Part shown: positions 44,722 to 53,159 of the stretch, piece after piece
Numbering within the stretch: position 1 is the first letter of the stretch
Layout of the letters: each line of letters starts with the position of its first letter
Assembly: GCA_041397825.1 (NCBI GenBank)
Contig: JAWKVX010000004.1
Span: 124,001-188,000 of the forward strand
Length of the DNA stretch: 64,000 bases
Direction: 5' to 3'
From: JANNSX01 sp041397825
GTDB taxonomy: Bacteria; Pseudomonadota; Alphaproteobacteria; Rhizobiales; Hyphomicrobiaceae
Notes under the pieces: generated by a model
Told to the model about the DNA's origin: nothing
Databases searched by the model: none
The model's input: only the letters and a program-made list of their open reading frames with translations
Translations under genes and position numbers: made by a program

Positions 44722-45798
44722 ATGCCCGAACGAGGCGCGCTGCCGATCTCCATCGCCGGCGTCACGAAGACCTACGGTCAGGTCTATGCCCTCGATCACG
44801 TCGACCTGGACATCCGAAGCGGCGAGTTCCTAACGCTGCTCGGCCCCTCCGGCTCGGGCAAGACGACGCTCTTGATGGCGCTCGCCGGCTTCACCCGGCC
44901 CGATCACGGCAGCATCCGGTTCGGCGACGAGGAGATCCTCCTGAAGCCACCGCATCTGCGCAATGTCGGCATGGTGTTCCAGAGCTATGCGCTCTTCCCC
45001 CACATGACGGTGGCCGGCAACATCGGCTTCCCCCTGAAGCTGCGCAGGCACGGACGGGTGGAGATCGACACGCGTGTGCAGGCGGCACTCGAGACCGTGC
45101 AACTCTCTGGGTTTGGCGAGCGCCGCATAAGCCAGCTGTCGGGTGGGCAGAAGCAGCGCGTGGCGCTGGCTCGCGCCATCGTCTTCAATCCGCGCATCCT
45201 GCTCATGGACGAGCCGCTGTCGGCGCTCGACAAGAAGCTGCGCGAGCACATGCAGATCGAGTTGCGCCACCTGCACGAGAAGCTTGGCATGACGACGGTC
45301 TATGTCACGCACGATCAGCGGGAAGCCTTGACGATGTCGGACCGCGTCGCCGTGATCGACCGTGGAAAGCTGATGCAGGTCGATGTGCCGCGCACGATCT
45401 ATGATCGTCCCGCCAACCGCTTCGTGGCCGATTTCCTCGGTGAATCCGCCTTCCTGCCGCTGGAGACCGGGACCGGCGATCCGACCTTCTCCGGCCAGTC
45501 CGTGCGCGTCCGCGATGTGCCTCCGGGGAGCGGCCGGCTCTTGCTGGTGTTGCGGCCGGAGCGAATGGTGCTCGTGACCGGTGAGCCGGGCCCGGACCTC
45601 AATCTCTTCAAGGCGACGGTCAGAGACCTGGTGTTCCAGGGCGACGGCTCCCTGCTGATCGCCCGGCTTGCCGACGGAACCGAGGTGTCGGTCAGAGCCG
45701 GAACCCGCACCGGCGCGGCCATCGAGAACGTCGCCATCGGTGACAGCGTCACCTTGGGCCTTCACCCCAACGATGCCGTGGCGATCCGCGATGACTGA
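44722..45798 (+). CDS. ABC transporter ATPase, PotA-like
   Basis: 358-residue ATPase of the spermidine/putrescine (CUT1-like) group. Walker A LLGPSGSGKTTLLMAL, Q-loop MVFQSYALFPHMTV, signature ISQLSGGQKQRVALARAI, Walker B ILLMDEPLSALDKK and switch VYVTHDQREALTMSD are intact. A C-terminal TOBE regulatory domain follows (about 285-355; RPERMVLV … VTLGLHPNDAVAI). The stop overlaps the permease start by 8 bases. Confidence 0.92.
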   Translation: MPERGALPISIAGVTKTYGQVYALDHVDLDIRSGEFLTLLGPSGSGKTTLLMALAGFTRPDHGSIRFGDEEILLKPPHLRNVGMVFQSYALFPHMTVAGNIGFPLKLRRHGRVEIDTRVQAALETVQLSGFGERRISQLSGGQKQRVALARAIVFNPRILLMDEPLSALDKKLREHMQIELRHLHEKLGMTTVYVTHDQREALTMSDRVAVIDRGKLMQVDVPRTIYDRPANRFVADFLGESAFLPLETGTGDPTFSGQSVRVRDVPPGSGRLLLVLRPERMVLVTGEPGPDLNLFKATVRDLVFQGDGSLLIARLADGTEVSVRAGTRTGAAIENVAIGDSVTLGLHPNDAVAIRDD

Positions 45799-46693
45799 GG
45801 TGGCCGCCGGGCGCACATTCGGTGGCGTCAACGCCGCACGGCTTCGCGCCTTCGAGCGGCGCGAGCGCTGGTCTCTCTTGGCCCTTACCAGCCCGGCTGT
45901 CCTCCTGGTTCTCATCATCATGGTGCTGCCGGTCGGATGGCTGTTCTATCTCTCCTTCATCGGCAGCGACGGTGCCCTATCGCTCGAGAACTACGCCCGG
46001 ATGATCGAGAGCAAGGCCTATGGCCGGATCTTCTGGACTACCTTCGAGGTCGCCTTCCTGACCACCGGCATCTGCATCGTCATCGGCTATCCACTCGCCT
46101 ATGTCCTAGCTCAGCTGCCATCCCGAGCGGCCAACATCTGCATGCTCGCCGTGCTGTTGCCGTTCTGGACATCGCTCTTGGTCCGGACCTATGCGTGGTT
46201 GGTGCTGCTGCAGCGGCGCGGCCTCATCAACGAGTGGGGCATGGGCTTGGGTCTCTGGGACGAGCCGCTGCCGCTCGTGCACAATCTGACGGGCACGCTC
46301 ATCGGCATGGTGCACATCATGCTGCCGTTTCTCATCTTGCCGCTTTACAGTTCGATGAAGGCCATCAGCCCGGACTATCTGAAGGCTGCCGCGAATCTCG
46401 GGGCCACGCCGGCCGAAGCCTTCCGACAGGTCTTCCTGCCGCTGTCGCTCCCAGGGTTGCTGGCCGGCTCTCTCATCGTATTCGTTCTCTGTCTCGGCTT
46501 CTTCGTCACGCCCGCCGTGCTCGGCGGCAAGGTCATCCTGGTGTCGAACCAGATCACCAACAACATCGAGCTCTTCTTCAACTGGGGAGCGGCAAGCGCG
46601 CTCGGAGTGGTCCTGCTGATCCTGACGCTGCTGATCCTCTATGCTGCGTCGCGCATTCTCCCCCTCGGCAGCATGCTCGGCGGAGGGCACTGA
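45791..46693 (+). CDS. ABC transporter permease, PotB-like
   Basis: 300-residue permease with six membrane segments. The EAA loop is AAANLGATPAEAFRQVFLPLSLPGL near residues 205-225. The N-terminal helix LLALTSPAVLLVLIIMVLPVGWLFYLSF is typical. It overlaps the ATPase gene upstream and abuts the next permease with its stop directly followed by ATG, so all are one operon. Confidence 0.9.
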   Translation: MTEVAAGRTFGGVNAARLRAFERRERWSLLALTSPAVLLVLIIMVLPVGWLFYLSFIGSDGALSLENYARMIESKAYGRIFWTTFEVAFLTTGICIVIGYPLAYVLAQLPSRAANICMLAVLLPFWTSLLVRTYAWLVLLQRRGLINEWGMGLGLWDEPLPLVHNLTGTLIGMVHIMLPFLILPLYSSMKAISPDYLKAAANLGATPAEAFRQVFLPLSLPGLLAGSLIVFVLCLGFFVTPAVLGGKVILVSNQITNNIELFFNWGAASALGVVLLILTLLILYAASRILPLGSMLGGGH

Positions 46694-47514
46694 ATGCGCC
46701 GATGGTTGAATCGGCCCGCCTCTGATACGCAGGTCACGCATGGTCAGCGACTCTGGCTTTACGCCCTTGCGGGGCTGGTCATGCTGCTGTTGGTGGCCCC
46801 GACCCTCATCGTCATGCCGATGTCGTTCTCCGGCTCGCAATATCTCGAGTTTCCGCCGCGGGTCTGGTCGCTGCGCTGGTACGAGACCTATGTCGGCTCG
46901 ATCGCCTGGACGGACGCCACCTGGACATCCCTCAGCGCGGCTTTCCTGACGATGCTGGTAGCGACGCCCGCCGGCACGGCGGCCGCCTATGGGTTGAGCG
47001 TCAGCCGGCATCCGCTCGGCCGCCTCGTGTTCCTGCTGCTGATCACACCCATCATCATTCCGGTCATCCTGATCGCCATCGGCGCCTTCTACGCCTATGT
47101 GAGGCTAGGACTGGTCAACACGCTCCTGGGGTTGGTCCTGGCGCATGCCATCCTGGCGCTGCCGTTGGTCGTCATCGTCGTGTCGTCGGCCCTGAAAAGC
47201 TACGACATGAGCCAGGAAGATGGCCGCCCGCAGCCTCGGCGCCTCCCCGTCTTGCGGCTTTTCTTATGGTTACGCTGCCACAGATCCGCTTCGCGGTGAT
47301 CACGGCGGCCCTGCTGTCGTTTCTGACGTCGTTCGACGAGGTGATCGTGGCGCTGTTCGTCTCCGGCGGCGAGCATTCGACGCTGACCCGGAACATGTTC
47401 AATGCGCTCAGAGATCAGATCGACCCGACCATCGCCGCAATCTCGACGATCATGATCGTGCTGTCGTCGGCGCTGCTGGTGCTGGCGCAACTCTTCGGCA
47501 AGCCCAGGGAGTGA
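46694..47514 (+). pseudogene. ABC transporter permease, PotC-like, with two frame breaks
   Basis: Second permease of the importer. Frame 1 runs from 46694 to about 47215 (YALAGLVMLLLVAPTLIVMPMSF … LPLVVIVVSSALKSYDMSQE). A single extra base within GGAAG (47215-47219) moves it to a second frame reading MAARSLGAS, the EAA-loop start, and an extra C in the run CCCC (47245-47248) moves it to a third, LMVTLPQIRFAVITAALLSF…, ending at 47514. Removing both bases gives a continuous permease of about 272 residues. As given the EAA loop and last two membrane helices are lost from the main product. Two insertions 30 bases apart in short homopolymers suggest sequence error, though real decay is possible. 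Confidence 0.85.
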
Positions 47515-47627
47515 GCGGCGGCCCGGCGTTGGCGCGGACACCTGCGCGCCGCTGGTCCAAAGCAGGACGATACCGCTCATCGGACGGTCCACGTGCCTGT
47601 CGCCGCCCTTTCCCCAGCGTCCGTCAG

Positions 47628-48680
47628 CTATTCGAGGATCGTGACATTGCCACGCTCCTTGTAGGCCGCGACCCTTCCGTCCTTGCTGAAATAGACCCTG
47701 TTGCCGTCGCCGAGAACGACGAGAAGCAAGCCATCGACGACGAAGACCTCGAGCGTGAACCGCTCGCCGCTCTCTTGTGTTTTCGTGATGGCCAGTCCAT
47801 CCGCGGCGCTGTCAGAGACCGTGGATTCGGGCAGGATCCTCTCCCAGGGCTGCTTGCTCCCGTCGAACGCTGGCATGGACGGCGCGGGGGAAATGTTGCT
47901 CCCGCTATAGACCGTCTTCTCCACGCCATCCTGGAAATAGTTGAACCAGCCATTGCTCGCGGCGAATGCGAAAGCGGGATTGCCCGAACCTGTCCAGACG
48001 AAGACCCGATCGAACTCGCCGTCGTGGTAGGCCTGACAGAACAACCGCCAGGTACCGAAGGCGAACACCGCCCCTTCCTTGCCGAGCCCGTCTGCCGGGC
48101 AACGCTGGGCGGTCGTCGAGCCCACCGGTGGCAAGGCGAGGTCCCAGGCGACGACCCGCTGCGCAAACGCCTTGATGTCCTGGGCGGTCCGATACGTCCA
48201 ATAGGCGTAACCCGCGCCGGCTGCGCCGATCGCCAACACCACCAGGACGACGGCCGTCGCGAACCTCGTCTTCCTTCGTCGCGCACTCCGTGATCGCGCC
48301 TCCGAGAAACGGGGCTGGGTCTTGACGGCGGCCAGCACGTCGTCGAGCTCGGATTGCGAGCCCCTGAAATCGATCGTGTGAATGGCTTTGAAGCCGAGCG
48401 GAATCTCGCAGTCGTCGACACGTATCGGCTTCAGCTTGCCGAGGTCCCGGGCCAGGCCCGCTTCATCCAGCACCCACGGAGAGGCGACGGCATCCGCGGA
48501 CCAGATGACGATGACATCGTCGGCCGCCTCGATCTCGGACCGGATCTTCTCGGAGAAGACAGAGCCCACGGCCAGATTGTGATCCCACCAGACCTCGTGC
48601 CCGTTGGCCGAAAGGATCTCGGCCAGTTGCCGGGCAGTCTCGGACTGCGGGCGGGCGTAGGAGAGAAAAATCTTCGTCAT
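47628..48680 (-). CDS. TIR domain protein with one membrane helix and exported C-terminal domain
   Basis: 350 residues. The N-terminal TIR domain (about 1-105) begins KIFLSYARPQSETARQLAEIL, contains EVWWDHNLAVGSVFSEKI and VIVIWSADAVASPWVLDEAGLA; Glu73 in WVLDE aligns with the catalytic Glu of NAD+-cleaving TIR enzymes. A basic stretch (SARRRKTRF) precedes one membrane helix (about 140-161), and the C-terminal 190 residues, with no recognised domain, would lie outside the cytoplasm. The ATG at 48680 follows GGGGG. The same frame stays open upstream to 49469 through an Rhs fragment; see findings. Role unknown: TIR-membrane proteins may act in signalling, defence or as toxins. Confidence 0.8.
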   Translation of the reverse strand: MTKIFLSYARPQSETARQLAEILSANGHEVWWDHNLAVGSVFSEKIRSEIEAADDVIVIWSADAVASPWVLDEAGLARDLGKLKPIRVDDCEIPLGFKAIHTIDFRGSQSELDDVLAAVKTQPRFSEARSRSARRRKTRFATAVVLVVLAIGAAGAGYAYWTYRTAQDIKAFAQRVVAWDLALPPVGSTTAQRCPADGLGKEGAVFAFGTWRLFCQAYHDGEFDRVFVWTGSGNPAFAFAASNGWFNYFQDGVEKTVYSGSNISPAPSMPAFDGSKQPWERILPESTVSDSAADGLAITKTQESGERFTLEVFVVDGLLLVVLGDGNRVYFSKDGRVAAYKERGNVTILE

Positions 48681-49129
48681 GGCAGCCCCCGAATTCGGCT
48701 TGCCACCCTCGCACGGTTCACGGCGTGCCCAAAGGCCGAATGCGCGCGCGGCTCCACGTCCGGCGCGAGACCGAGTGCGGGCAACTCCAAGGCCACCGCC
48801 GAGCGGTCGGACGCGGGCGGCTCGACGGCGCGCGCAATCATGTCGCCGACGAGACGGATGACGGGCACCTCGCGGGTGTCGGAGGATTGGGGCATGTCGC
48901 CGAGAATGGCCCCCGGCGAGGCCGCACCAAAGAGGCGCACAAAGGCGCCTCAACGAAACCGCATTCCGCTCGCTTGGCCATGCCCACGAGCTGATCGCGG
49001 AGTCGCGCAACGACTGTAAAGGCCGTTGCCCGCACACCAGTCCCGGTGGGCTCAGGTCCGCAGGGTCTTCATACTGGTCCAATCTAGGTGACAGGAACGA
49101 TGGACGCTCGTCATGAACGAGTACCAATA
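48681..49129 (-). other. Unassigned stretch between TIR gene and Rhs fragment
   Basis: About 450 bases with no recognised gene. On the minus strand one frame reads TVVARLRDQLVGMAKRAECG (near 49010-48950) and another GDMPQSSDTREVPVIRLVGD (near 48905-48845). They look like pieces of one broken coding sequence, but the family was not recognised. Confidence 0.4.
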
Positions 49130-49430
49130 GGGCGGGATCAGGCGCGATCTCCGTCTCCGGCAGCCAGATGTACGCCCGCACCGTCCCCGTCGCGACGCCG
49201 TTCGTCTCGGCGATGACGTTGCCCATGAGGTCGTGCACGAAATGCGTCGTGCCCGACGGCGTCATGTTCGTGAGCACGCGCTTCACGAGCTGCTCGCCCG
49301 CGTTGTAGGTGTAGGTGCCCTTGAGGTTGCCGCCGACCGTCACCGTCGCGAGCCGGTTGCGCTTGTTGTAGGTGTAGGCGGTGGTGACGCCGGAGCGCAC
49401 GTCGGTGAGCAGGTTGCCGGCGTTGTCCCC
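49130..49430 (-). pseudogene. Rhs/YD-repeat core fragment 1
   Basis: Minus-strand YD-repeat sequence: NAGNLLTDVRSGVTTAYTYN, KRNRLATVTVGGNLKGTYTYN, HFVHDLMGNVIAETNG and ATGTVRAYIWLPETEIAP. These are standard Rhs core repeats from just before the core end. The fragment lacks a gene start, the N-terminal part and a toxin tail. It resembles fragment 3 at 53160-53560 in the shared DVRSG…AYTYNKR part. A GC-rich palindromic stretch (CCCCGGCCTTCGCCGGAGC) flanks it at about 49426. Confidence 0.85.
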
Positions 49431-49494
49431 GGCCTTCGCCGGAGCAGGCTCCCGTTTTACGATCCCCACGGGCCAGCGCCAATCTCAAACAGCT

Positions 49495-49840
49495 CTACAA
49501 GTCTTCAATCTCAATGAGAGGGACCTGCTCGCCTTCCTGTGTGACTGTAACTAAGGCCCGCGCGATCCTATCATTGCATTTATAGTTCGCAATAAATCTA
49601 TTAACATATCTCTCGCTGGAAACGGTGAATCGATACATCAAAAACGATCTGTACTCTGACCTATGAAAATGTATTTCCGGCACTTTTCGTGTTGGAAAGC
49701 ATGCTTCCAACGCGCACCACTGCGGCTTTATATCTGTCACTAGAGAGGAATGTCCACGCATTAATCATAGCTATAATTGCCATAAACACTCCAAAGGATG
49801 CCCCTCCCACAAGAGCTCTGCTAATGGTTCGCCGATCCAT
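49495..49840 (-). pseudogene. Small membrane protein gene, frameshifted, in immunity-gene position
   Basis: Starts at ATG 49840, 13 bases after the stop of the Rhs tail at 49854. The first frame (49840-49661) encodes 59 residues with one membrane helix: MDRRTISRALVGGASFGVF, MAIIAMINAWTFLSSDRYK, then VGSMLSN. Near 49690 the reading passes to a second frame: KVPEIHFHRSEYRSFLMYRF, ERYVNRFIANYKCNDRIA, ending QVPLIEIEDL at 49495. GC is clearly lower than in the surrounding genes. The position right behind a toxin-like tail is that of a cognate immunity gene; function is inferred only from this. Confidence 0.6.
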
Positions 49841-49853
49841 AGCGTCCGAATTC

Positions 49854-50816
49854 TTACTTCCAGAAAAACACTGGTCCGGTGGTTACGCCGAATCCCACAT
49901 CGACACCGCCGTTTGGCGTACTGTAGGTCCTAAGCCAAATGGCGTTCCGTCAGCCTCCCAATAGCTACCTCCATTGTCTTTCTTGGCCTTGCATTCGCAC
50001 GTATCCTCATATTCTCCACTAAAACGAGGCACCCAGTTGGCAGTTAGTGAGCCGGACGGGCCGAGACCATACCCGCCACCGCTCAATGGGAGATACCACC
50101 CGAAGCCTGCACTGCCGGCCCTGCCCACAGTGGGAACTGGAGCCATTCTGAGACATGCCGCATCCGCAATGGGTGGCTTCCCCATCGATCGAAATCTGCA
50201 CTGGTTCCCCCACCCTACCCGCCACCAAGGTAAACCCACGACCCATCACTTGTAGAGCCAAATTCTAGAGTACCCCCATAACCATTGACGAAGACACTAA
50301 CTGGACACTGACCAAGGCCGCTTGATCCACAACCGTCCCGGGACGGCCACCAACATACTGCGTAAGCAAACACCCCCGGCCCATCCACGAACCCCAGCGG
50401 GTCTGGCTGCGTGTACCGTCCGGTCGTTGGATCGTAGTGCCGGTGCCAGTTGTCGTGCAAGCCGGATTCGATCTGGAACCACTGGCCGGGGAAGCGGGTG
50501 TCGAGGGCGGCGGGGCCGGTGAGCGCGCGCTCCGATCGTGACGCGACGCAGCGCTGGCGATGCATCGCGGCGCGTCAATCGGCAGCGCCAAATCATCCGC
50601 CTCGCCGAACGGCTTCCAGACCGCCTGCCAGACCTGGGCTTTTGATCCGTCCGTCATCAGCACCGGCCGGTTCAGGTGATCGGGTGTGACCCACCACGTC
50701 ACCGGCGAGGCGGTGTTGACGGCATCGACCACCGCCAGCGGCCGATCGATCTGCGCCCACGCCTCCACCACCGGCGCAATCTGCGAATTGGCCGGGCTTT
50801 GTCGAACTTTTCTCAC
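49854..50816 (-). pseudogene. Rhs core end with C-terminal toxin-like tail (fragment 2)
   Basis: Minus strand. Begins near IDRPLAVVDAVNTASPVTWW and TPDHLNRPVLMTDG, then PFGEADDL; the frame shifts near 50550 into ALDTRFPGQWFQIESGLHDN, WHRHYDPTTGRYTQPDPLGF and GPGVFAYV, the Rhs core hallmark. The tail then reads GLGQCPVSVFVNGYGGTLEF, GSTSDGSWVYLGGG, a frame change, GWYLPLSGGGYGLGPSGS, SGEYEDTCECKAKKDNGG, another change, and ends TYSTPNGGVDVGFGVTTGPV with stop at 49854. At least three frame breaks make it non-functional as given. The Gly-rich tail was not matched to a known toxin family. Confidence 0.8.
50370..50519 (-). repeat. 150-bp Rhs core-end repeat, copy 1
   Basis: Nearly identical to 54705-54854 in the same orientation. 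It encodes the end of the Rhs core (RFPGQWFQ…YDPTTGRYTQPDPLGF). Sequence identity stops on both sides, so the tails that follow are unrelated. Confidence 0.85.
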
Positions 50817-50926
50817 CGCGTAACTGCCGCGACGACGGAGGGGCTCGGATCGCGCTGCTTCGACTACATGGGTCGGTCAGGACGCCAGTCAGATAACGGG
50901 CCGCCGACGATATTTGGCAAGGTAAT

Positions 50927-50940
50927 TGAACGAATGTTCA
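50927..50940. promoter_or_regulatory. TetR-type operator O1
   Basis: TGAAC-GAAT-GTTCA, a perfect inverted repeat within ATTGAACGAATGTTCA, the form of operator common for BetI-like TetR repressors. It sits 12 bases upstream of the -35 hexamer of the tetR promoter. Confidence 0.55.
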
Positions 50941-50951
50941 CTCAATTGAGG

Positions 50952-50981
50952 TTGACAATCAGCGCCTCGGGTCGCTAAACG
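50952..50981 (+). promoter_or_regulatory. Promoter of tetR-Rieske cassette
   Basis: Consensus -35 TTGACA (50952-50957), an 18-base spacer and a weaker -10 TAAACG (50976-50981), about 45 bases before the chosen tetR start. Flanked and overlapped by repressor half-sites. Confidence 0.55.
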
Positions 50982-50989
50982 TATGTTCA
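50976..50989. promoter_or_regulatory. TetR-type operator O2 over the -10 element
   Basis: TAAAC-GTAT-GTTCA, a near-repeat of O1 49 bases away; the flanks also agree (ACGWATGTTCAMTCAAWTG at both). It covers the -10 hexamer, so repressor binding would shut the promoter: autoregulation is inferred. Confidence 0.5.
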
Positions 50990-51032
50990 ATCAAATGCAT
51001 GAGGATATGCTTTGCGGAGAGGAGAGCCGCCG

Positions 51033-51851
51033 ATGCGTGGATCAGCAAAGGCGAGGACTCCAATGGAGAGCCGCCAGCGGCCTGGCGTTGCGATCGTTGA
51101 GGTGGCGGTCGGTGCGGCGGCGCGCAGCGGCAAGACTGCCTCCGCCCGTGCCGCCGAGGGGAGCGGTCCGACAGGCGACGTCGCCCTGACGATACGTGCG
51201 GCCGGTGGTTCCGTTCCAGCCTCCGGGCCCCGCTCTCGCGCGCCCTCACGCCATGATCTGCCGCAGGCTGAGCGGCGTCGACAGATCCTGGTCGCCGCCA
51301 TGCGCGTCATCGCCCGTGACGGGTTGTCGGCAACAACGATGGAGAAAGTGGCGCGCGAGGCCGACGTCTCGCCGGGCACCGTGCTGTTCCATTTCGTGAG
51401 CAAGGACGCACTTCTCCGCGCCGCGCTCGCGGCTGTCGCGATCGAATATGACGCCGCCCGCCGCGCTGCCATCGCTGCGGCCGGCGATGAGCCGGCCACA
51501 GCCCTCGACAACCTGATCCTTGCCACATTCGATCCCGCGCTCGCTGCGCCCGAGAAGGTGGCGCTGTGGTACGCATTCTGGGGCGAGGCGACGGCGCGGC
51601 GCGTCTACATGGATCAGGTCGGTGACAGTGACCGCGCTTTCTTGCGAGACGTCGAGCGGCTGTTCGGCCTGCTGGCCGCCCGGCCGGAGGCCACGCCATT
51701 CGAGCCCAAGGTGGCCGCGCGGAGCTTTGCCGGTCTGCTCGAATGGCTCTCGCAGGAGCTTTTGATCGAAGGGTCCGGTTTCGACCATCGCGAGGCGATC
51801 CGCATCGCTCGCGCCCATCTGGCAGGATTTCTCGAGCGAAGTCGCTCCTGA
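51033..51851 (+). CDS. TetR family regulator, BetI-like, with long N-terminal extension
   Basis: 272 residues. The helix-turn-helix domain is at about 85-135: RRRQILVAAMRVIARDGLSA, TTMEKVAREADVSPGTVLFH, FVSKDALLRAAL. The ligand-binding domain (LWYAFWGEATARRVYMDQ, RSFAGLLEWLSQELLIEG) resembles BetI, the choline/betaine-responsive repressor. The first 80 residues are Ala/Arg/Ser-rich and not part of a normal TetR, so the real start may lie downstream; ATG 51033 is chosen for its AGGAGAG ribosome site (ATG 51063 is an alternative). It precedes the Rieske oxygenase gene by 69 bases and probably controls it. Confidence 0.85.
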   Translation: MRGSAKARTPMESRQRPGVAIVEVAVGAAARSGKTASARAAEGSGPTGDVALTIRAAGGSVPASGPRSRAPSRHDLPQAERRRQILVAAMRVIARDGLSATTMEKVAREADVSPGTVLFHFVSKDALLRAALAAVAIEYDAARRAAIAAAGDEPATALDNLILATFDPALAAPEKVALWYAFWGEATARRVYMDQVGDSDRAFLRDVERLFGLLAARPEATPFEPKVAARSFAGLLEWLSQELLIEGSGFDHREAIRIARAHLAGFLERSRS

Positions 51852-51920
51852 GCGCCGTTGCGCGCCAGCACAGACTGCTGCCGAGCCCGCCCGATCACAC
51901 GTTTCGAAAGCGAGACCGAC

Positions 51921-53117
51921 ATGACCAGCGACACCCCAACCCAGTTCTACGACGGCCCCGGAGAAATGACGGGTCTGGCGGCCTGGACCTATCAGAGCCA
52001 GGCGCTGATGGACCTCGAGTACGAGCGCGTGATCCTGCCCTCCTGGCAGTTCGCCTGTCATATCAACCAGGTGAGGACGCCGGGAAGCTATGCCACGCTC
52101 GACCTGCTGCGCGACTCGGTCGCCGTCGTACGCGGCGAGGATGGGCATCTGCGCGCGTTCAAGAACGTGTGCCGGCATCGCGGCGCGCGCCTGCTCGACG
52201 GCAACGGCGTCTGCAAGGGCGTCATGGTCTGCCCCTATCACGGCTGGAGCTACAAGCTGGACGGTACGCTCCGTGCGACGCCCGCAAGGAAAACATTCCC
52301 CGGTCTCGATCTCGGCCGGCATGGCCTCGATCCGGTCGAGGTCGAGGTGATGCATGGGCTGGTTTTCGTACGCATCGTGCCGGGGGGCCCCGGTCTCGCC
52401 GAGATCTGGGGTGAGGAGGCCAAGCTGCTCGCCCCCTATCGCCTGCAAGCGTTGGAGCCGGCGGCCGATGCCATCCACACCGAGGTGTGGCCTTGCAACT
52501 GGAAGGTCGCCGTCGACAACAATCTCGAGAATTATCACATTCCGATCGGCCATCCGGGCTATGACCGCATGCTCGACAATGACCTCATGGGGTTCATGAA
52601 TGCCCATGGCGTCGCCGGCAGCGCCAGCCGCCACAAGGCGGAGCTCTCCGGCAATTGGAGCGAGCGGCGCTACCAGCAGCTCGCCCCCGCCACTCTGGAG
52701 GATCTCGAGTCGGAGACGCGGCGGACCTGGATGTTCTTCACCATGCCGCCCAATATCGGCATCGACATCTATCCCGACAGCATGGACGTGTTCCAGATCC
52801 TGCCGCGGACGGCGACGACCTGCACGGTGCGCTATCCGGTGTTCCGGCCGCGCGACGGCCGGCGCGAGGCGCGCGTGCTGCGCTATCTGAACGGCCGCAT
52901 CAACCGGCAGGTGATGCGCGAGGACCGCGAGCTCTGCGAGCGGGTGCAGGCGGGGCTCGCCTCGCACGGCTACCAGCCGGGCCCGCTCTCGACGCTCGAG
53001 GTAGCGATCAAGGATTTCCATGATCGCATACGGGCCGTCATTCCCGAAGCCGGACTTGCCGAGCCGCCGGCCCATCTCGATCCGCGCGCGGGCGCGATGC
53101 CGATGGCGGCGGAGTAG
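51921..53117 (+). CDS. Rieske non-heme iron oxygenase alpha subunit (betaine/stachydrine demethylase type)
   Basis: 398-residue ring-hydroxylating-type oxygenase. The Rieske [2Fe-2S] motif is CRHRGARLL … CPYHGWSYKLDG (CxH-N-CxxH, near 86-108). The mononuclear iron site is DNNLENYHIPIGHPG near 195-210 with two His, plus a later Asp/Glu in the C-terminal domain. The overall form (start TYQSQALMDLEYERVILPSW) fits GbcA/Stc2-like N-demethylases, which remove methyl groups from glycine betaine or proline betaine using a separate reductase. No reductase gene is adjacent. The BetI-like regulator upstream supports a quaternary-amine substrate. A Rhs fragment on the other strand begins 43 bases downstream. 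Confidence 0.88.
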   Translation: MTSDTPTQFYDGPGEMTGLAAWTYQSQALMDLEYERVILPSWQFACHINQVRTPGSYATLDLLRDSVAVVRGEDGHLRAFKNVCRHRGARLLDGNGVCKGVMVCPYHGWSYKLDGTLRATPARKTFPGLDLGRHGLDPVEVEVMHGLVFVRIVPGGPGLAEIWGEEAKLLAPYRLQALEPAADAIHTEVWPCNWKVAVDNNLENYHIPIGHPGYDRMLDNDLMGFMNAHGVAGSASRHKAELSGNWSERRYQQLAPATLEDLESETRRTWMFFTMPPNIGIDIYPDSMDVFQILPRTATTCTVRYPVFRPRDGRREARVLRYLNGRINRQVMREDRELCERVQAGLASHGYQPGPLSTLEVAIKDFHDRIRAVIPEAGLAEPPAHLDPRAGAMPMAAE

Positions 53118-53159
53118 GGGAGGGGAGTGCGCGCTCGCACGCGCGATCAATCGGCAGCG

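Noticed and set aside
47628..49469. A single Rhs-TIR fusion gene of 613 codons as the primary call
   Set aside because: The joining 450 bases carry coding-like pieces in other frames, no Rhs tail boundary motif, and the TIR gene has its own ATG and ribosome site. Kept only as an alternative in findings.
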